Of a stretch of DNA of 64,000 nucleotides, positions 60,591 through 64,000 are shown one piece after another. The translations under genes were made by a program, and so were the position numbers. The notes beneath the pieces were generated by a model. It made no database searches, was not told the DNA's origin, and saw only the letters and a list, made by a program, of their open reading frames with translations. How positions within the stretch are numbered: the stretch's first letter is position 1; every line of letters begins with the position of its first letter. This DNA is from Alphaproteobacteria bacterium (GTDB lineage: Bacteria; Pseudomonadota; Alphaproteobacteria; Geminicoccales; Geminicoccaceae): contig JALUAG010000107.1 in NCBI GenBank assembly GCA_027045875.1, positions 38,247 to 102,246 on the forward strand, given 5' to 3'.

Positions 60591-61943
60591 CTAGGGTGTC
60601 CCGGCGGTCGCCGCGGTGAGGGCCTCCCGGACCTCGGCCATCACCTCCTCCAAGAGGGCCGGGTCCCGGGCCTCCACCATGACCCGCACCACGGGCTCGG
60701 TACCCGAGGGCCGCACCAGCAGGCGGCCCTCGCCCTCGAGGCGCTTCTCCACCGCCTCGAGTACGGCGCGCACCCGCGGCGCCCCGAGATCGAGGCCGGC
60801 GGCGGGCAGGTTCTCGAGCTTCTGCGGCAAGGGCTCGAAGGGGCGGCCGATCTCGCTCAGCGGTCGCTGCCGGCGCTGCATGACGGCGAGGAGCTGCAGC
60901 GCGGCCAGCAGCCCGTCGCCGGTGGTGGCGAAATCGGAGAGGATGATGTGGCCCGACTGCTCGCCGCCGAGATTGAGGCCGCGTTCCCGCATCGCCTCCA
61001 CCACGTAGCGGTCGCCCACCCGCGTACGATGGAGGGCGAGCCCCAGCCCGGCCAGATAGTGTTCGAGGCCGAGGTTGGACATCACCGTGGCGGCCACCGC
61101 CCCGCCGCGCAGCCGTTCCTGCTGCCGCCAGCTGGTGGCCACCACCGCGAGGAGCTGGTCACCGTCCAGGATCTCGCCCCGCTCGTCGAGGATGATCACC
61201 CGGTCGGCGTCGCCGTCGAGGCAGATGCCGAGATCGGCGCCGTGTTCCAGCACCGCGCGGCGGCAGGCCTCGGGCGCGGTGGAGCCGCAGCCGCGGTTGA
61301 TGTTGAGGCCGTTCGGGCTGGTGCCGATGGGCACGACTTCGGCGCCGAGCTCGAACAGCAGGTCGGGGCCCAGGTGGTAGGCGGCGCCGTGGGCGCAGTC
61401 CACCACCACCTTGAGGCCGGCGAGATCGAGATCGCGGGGGAAGCTGTTCTTGAGGTTCTCGAGATAGCGGCCGCGTGCGTCCTCCAGCCGGCGCGCCCGG
61501 CCGAGGGCCTCGGGATCGACCAGCCCGTCGCCGTCGAGCGCCGCCATCACCTCCTCGATCCGGGCCTCCAGCGCGTCCGACAGCTTGAACCCGTCGGGAC
61601 CGAAGAGCTTGATGCCGTTATCGTGGAAGGGATTGTGGGAGGCCGAGATCATCACCCCGATGTCGCAGCGCAGGCTGCGGGTGAGGAAGGCGACGGCCGG
61701 GGTGGGCATCGGGCCCACCAGCATGACGTCCATGCCGGCGGAGATGAAGCCGGCGGTCAGCGCCGGCTCCAGCATGTAGCCCGAAAGCCGGGTGTCCTTG
61801 CCGATCACCACCCGGTGGGGCGGGGTGCCGCGGCGGAAGATCTGGCCCGCCGCCCGACCGAGGCGCAGGGCGGTGTCGGCGGTCATCGGATGGCGGTTGG
61901 CGACGCCACGAATACCGTCGGTTCCGAACAATTTCCGTCGCAT
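60591..61943 (-). CDS. glmM: Phosphoglucosamine mutase
   Basis: A 450-aa enzyme that makes glucosamine 1-phosphate for UDP-GlcNAc. It opens [12 protein letters not shown]. The phosphoserine loop is [15 protein letters not shown] (about 98-112), the metal loop is [10 protein letters not shown], the sugar loop GGEQSGHII and the phosphate-binding site [12 protein letters not shown]. No folP or ftsH is adjacent; it is divergent from the CtrA-box gene. Confidence 0.96.
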   Translation of the reverse strand: MRRKLFGTDGIRGVANRHPMTADTALRLGRAAGQIFRRGTPPHRVVIGKDTRLSGYMLEPALTAGFISAGMDVMLVGPMPTPAVAFLTRSLRCDIGVMISASHNPFHDNGIKLFGPDGFKLSDALEARIEEVMAALDGDGLVDPEALGRARRLEDARGRYLENLKNSFPRDLDLAGLKVVVDCAHGAAYHLGPDLLFELGAEVVPIGTSPNGLNINRGCGSTAPEACRRAVLEHGADLGICLDGDADRVIILDERGEILDGDQLLAVVATSWRQQERLRGGAVAATVMSNLGLEHYLAGLGLALHRTRVGDRYVVEAMRERGLNLGGEQSGHIILSDFATTGDGLLAALQLLAVMQRRQRPLSEIGRPFEPLPQKLENLPAAGLDLGAPRVRAVLEAVEKRLEGEGRLLVRPSGTEPVVRVMVEARDPALLEEVMAEVREALTAATAGTP

Positions 61944-62097
61944 CGATCGATCCCTCGAACACGGCTATGGCGCGACACGGCGGCCGCCGGCGCCAGGGTA
62001 GGATGAAGCGGCGGGCGCTGGCAAGACGGGGGGGCGGCCGTACCCGGTGGTGTCCGGCGCCGCCCCGCGGCTGCGCACGGCCGTGCATGCGGTTATG

Positions 62098-62113
62098 TTA
62101 ACGGGGGATTAAC
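62098..62113 (+). promoter_or_regulatory. CtrA-type binding site TTAA-N7-TTAAC
   Basis: TTAA at 62098-62101 and TTAAC at 62109-62113 with exactly 7 bases between, a full match to the CtrA consensus. The 8-mer TTAACGGG is repeated with an 11-bp period. It lies 13-28 bases upstream of the 67-aa gene and about 155 bases upstream of divergent glmM. Being so close to the ATG it could act as a repressor site, or serve a promoter whose start lies inside the small gene. Confidence 0.55.
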
Positions 62114-62125
62114 GGGAGAGACGCG

Positions 62126-62329
62126 ATGATCACGGCGATCGAGCCGGCGGTCACCATCATCCTTCCCGACGGCCGCGAGGAGACGGCCGAACGGCGCGCC
62201 CAGGCGGGACCCTACCGTCCCTACCGGCCCGAGGACGGGGGCCACCTGCGGACGCCCGTCGAACGGCGCCGCCGGCGCCGCCGCCGCGACGAACCCTGGC
62301 GGGGGCGGATTTTCGACATCCTGTGCTGA
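62126..62329 (+). CDS. Small basic protein, 67 aa, unknown
   Basis: Starts at ATG behind GGGAGAG (spacing 5). The acidic N-terminal third (ITAIEPAVTIILPDGREETAERR) is followed by a Pro/Tyr stretch (GPYRPYRPEDGG) and an uninterrupted run of eight Arg (about 49-56), then RGRIFDILC. The Arg run suggests nucleic-acid or membrane contact. No family recognised. It is the first gene after the CtrA-type box. Confidence 0.6.
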   Translation: MITAIEPAVTIILPDGREETAERRAQAGPYRPYRPEDGGHLRTPVERRRRRRRRDEPWRGRIFDILC

Positions 62330-62391
62330 ACTTGCCCCGCTCCCGGCTTGCCGCTATCTGGGCGCACCCGACAGCCGGCGAGGGAAGGGAC

Positions 62392-62898
62392 ATGGCACGC
62401 GAGGCATCCCGGCCCCGGCCGCTGGCGGTGGCCGAGGAGGTGCCGTCGCGGACCGCGGGCGCAACCCCCATCTTCTTCTTCGGGACCCTCATGGACCGGG
62501 ACGTCCTCGCGCATCTCCTGGGGCGTCCGGTGGCGGCCGGCGAGCTGCGGCCGGTGGTGCTGCACGGCTTCCGCCGGGTGGCGGCGCGCAACGCCAGCTA
62601 TCCCGTGCTGCTGCCCGACCCCGAGGGACGGGTCGAGGGCGTGCTGTTCCTGGCCGGCGCCGAGGACGTGCGCCGCATCAACCATTACGAATGCGACGAG
62701 TACCGGGCCGAGCTCCACCATGTCCGCACGGCGGCGGGCGAGAAGGTCGCCGCCTGGCTGTTCCTGGGCCGCGAGACGGTGATGGAGGCGGGGGATCGGC
62801 CCTGGGACCTCGCGACCTGGGTCCGCCGCCACAAGGCCGCCTTCTTCGCCCGCATCGACGAATGGATGGAGGATCTGCCCCCGGCGGACCGGAGCTGA
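62392..62898 (+). CDS. Gamma-glutamylcyclotransferase-like (AIG2/GGCT) protein
   Basis: A 168-aa GGCT-fold protein. The start of the fold is IFFFGTLMDRDVLAHLLG (the usual F-x-Y-G-T-L, with Phe for Tyr). Then come VVLHGFRRVA, YPVLLPDPEGRVEGVLF and the catalytic-Glu region INHYECDEYR. Relatives act on gamma-glutamyl amines or ADP-ribose-like side reactions; the precise reaction is unknown. ATG 62392 (GAAGGGAC) is preferred to the upstream ATG at 62323. Confidence 0.82.
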   Translation: MAREASRPRPLAVAEEVPSRTAGATPIFFFGTLMDRDVLAHLLGRPVAAGELRPVVLHGFRRVAARNASYPVLLPDPEGRVEGVLFLAGAEDVRRINHYECDEYRAELHHVRTAAGEKVAAWLFLGRETVMEAGDRPWDLATWVRRHKAAFFARIDEWMEDLPPADRS

Positions 62899-62940
62899 CC
62901 ATCGGTGGGCGGCTTCCTCGTCGGCAGTCGAGGATGCCCA

Positions 62941-62956
62941 TATTCAACATTGAATA
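62941..62956. promoter_or_regulatory. Palindromic operator upstream of the sulfurtransferase
   Basis: A perfect 16-bp palindrome TATTCAACATTGAATA at the start of a 60-bp AT-rich island in otherwise about 70% GC DNA. It directly precedes a candidate -35. ATTC/GAAT half-sites recall those reported for sulfide-responsive ArsR-type repressors (BigR/SqrR), but the reported spacing differs from the 6 bases here, so regulator identity is only a suggestion. Confidence 0.55.
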
Positions 62957-62957
62957 A

Positions 62958-62986
62958 TTGTATTGTATTTCATCACCTCTTACGAT
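62958..62986 (+). promoter_or_regulatory. Candidate promoter of the exported sulfurtransferase
   Basis: TTGTAT, 17 bases, then TACGAT, lying between the palindrome and the ATG at 63025. The -35 is 3 of 6 and the -10 is 4 of 6. Placement next to the palindrome suggests repression. Confidence 0.4.
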
Positions 62987-63024
62987 AGTGTAATTTCTGG
63001 TTCTGCCGCGAAGGGAGACGGAGG

Positions 63025-63999
63025 ATGTGGCGCAAAGCGGCTTTTCTGCTCGGATTCGTGCTGACGGTGGCGGGTACGCCGCTGCGGGCGGTGGAGCTCC
63101 CGGGCCCGCTGGTGGATACGGCCTGGCTCGAGGCGAACCTCGGCGCCCCCGATCTCGTGATCCTCGACATCCGCAACGCCATCGACGGCGGCTCGCTGGA
63201 AAGCTACGCCGCGGGGCACGTGCCGGGCGCCGTCTACAGCAACTACCTGACCGACGGCTGGCGGGTCACCCGTGACGGGGTGATCGGCATGGCGCCGCCG
63301 GTGGCGGAGCTCGAACGGCTGGTGGGCAGCCTCGGCATCGGCAACGAGGACGCGGTGGTGCTGGTCTACGGCGGCGTGAACGCCACCGATTTCGGCAGCG
63401 CCGCCCGCATCTACTGGACCTTCAAGTATCTGGGGCACGACCGGGTCGCCATCCTGAACGGCGGCTGGCGTGGCTGGCAGGCGGCCGGCCTGCCGGTCGA
63501 GCGGGGCGTGCGCGAGCCCGAGCCGGTGCGGTTCGAGGCCCGGCTGCGGCCCGAGTACGCGGTCGACACCGCCTTCGTCGAGGAGGCGATGGCCCGGGGC
63601 GGGGCGGTGTTCGTCGATGCGCGCCCGGTGGACCAGTATCTGGGCAGGGAAAAGCACCGGGCCGCCAAGGCCTACGGCCATCTGCCCGGGGCCTGGAGCG
63701 TGCCCCAGGAGGTCTTCTTCGATCCCGCGACCGGCGGCCTCAAGTCGCGCGAGGCGCTGCTCGAGGTGATCCCGCCCGAACTCCTGGCGATGGAGGGGAC
63801 GATCGTCGCCTACTGCAACACGGGCCACTGGGCGGCCACCGACTGGTTCGTCCTGCACGAGATCCTCGGTCGCCGAGGCGTCCGCCTCTACGACGCCTCG
63901 ATGGTGGGCTGGACGCAGGACACCGCTCGGCCGGTGGAGACCGGTACCGGGATCATGGGCGGCATCCGCGCCTGGGTGGAGCGCTTTCTCGAATCCTGA
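63025..63999 (+). CDS. Exported tandem-rhodanese sulfurtransferase
   Basis: A 324-aa SseA-like protein with a Sec signal peptide (about 1-22: MWRKAAFLLGFVLTVAGTPL). The first rhodanese domain (about 30-155: VILDIRN, YAAGHVPGAVYSNY, VYGGVNATDFGSAARIYWT) lacks a catalytic Cys. The second (about 175-320: VFVDARPVDQYLG) has the active Cys in YCNTGHWAA. It is likely a periplasmic thiosulfate or persulfide sulfurtransferase. The ATG follows GGGAGACGGAGG. It ends one base before the window edge and is complete. Confidence 0.9.
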   Translation: MWRKAAFLLGFVLTVAGTPLRAVELPGPLVDTAWLEANLGAPDLVILDIRNAIDGGSLESYAAGHVPGAVYSNYLTDGWRVTRDGVIGMAPPVAELERLVGSLGIGNEDAVVLVYGGVNATDFGSAARIYWTFKYLGHDRVAILNGGWRGWQAAGLPVERGVREPEPVRFEARLRPEYAVDTAFVEEAMARGGAVFVDARPVDQYLGREKHRAAKAYGHLPGAWSVPQEVFFDPATGGLKSREALLEVIPPELLAMEGTIVAYCNTGHWAATDWFVLHEILGRRGVRLYDASMVGWTQDTARPVETGTGIMGGIRAWVERFLES

Positions 64000-64000
64000 C

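Overview
The window is gene-dense, high-GC chromosomal DNA with no rRNA, phage, insertion sequence or CRISPR array. Several features point to an alphaproteobacterium, probably Rhodospirillales-like (an inference): cysteine-free L31 and a 41-aa L36, a pyrB-linked dihydroorotase-like protein without metal ligands, a bactofilin, two TRAP transporters, and two matches to the CtrA box TTAA-N7-TTAAC. Genes lie on both strands in tight operons with many 1-4 base overlaps.

Layout. 1-8874 (minus): an IclR regulator followed by gcl-hyi-glxR-glcDEF and the 5' end of a response-regulator gene. Together these form one route from glycolate through glyoxylate and tartronate semialdehyde to glycerate. 8953-9327: rpmJ and rpmE. 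9456-13308 (plus): an ABC exporter and a degenerate receiver/PAS signalling protein. 13313-19725 (minus): a MotA/TolQ-like channel, a MotB-like partner, a small membrane protein and a 1201-aa coiled-coil protein that ends in a second OmpA domain. This is the most unusual locus in the window. 19921-23299 (plus): a DUF3775 protein and TRAP system 1. 23442-28948: a glycosyltransferase facing an operon of rfbF, a sugar-nucleotide SDR and two C-methyltransferase-like genes, probably for a branched CDP-sugar.

29083-32680 (minus): pqiABC lipid transport. 32782-36860: an aminotransferase, a glycosyltransferase-like gene, bactofilin, a lipoprotein and a methyltransferase. 36903-39781 (minus): TRAP system 2. 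39928-43685: DUF1232, tRNA-Leu(CAA), nfeD with an SPFH gene, a YqaA-like membrane gene, dsbB and a universal stress protein. 43678-47283 (minus): pyrB with pyrX, and a SAF-domain oxidoreductase. 47393-51105 (minus): sdhCDAB with a recognisable promoter and intrinsic terminator. 51143-56237 (minus): mutS, an EF-hand protein and ftsH.

56491-63999: a hypothetical gene, rnhB with an asparaginase, DUF423, a lipoprotein with a possible trypsin-like fold, glmM, a 67-aa gene behind a CtrA-type site, a gamma-glutamylcyclotransferase-like gene and an exported rhodanese with a palindromic operator candidate.

Best leads: (1) the MotA/MotB-like operon with a coiled-coil protein too long to span the periplasm and a 378-nt (18-heptad) internal duplication; (2) a glyoxylate carboligase with Glu where the E. 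coli enzyme has Val51; (3) a CDP-sugar operon with two C-methyltransferases and no 4,6-dehydratase; (4) CtrA-type and palindromic control sites. All identifications come from reading the sequence and from memory of protein families. No database search was run.
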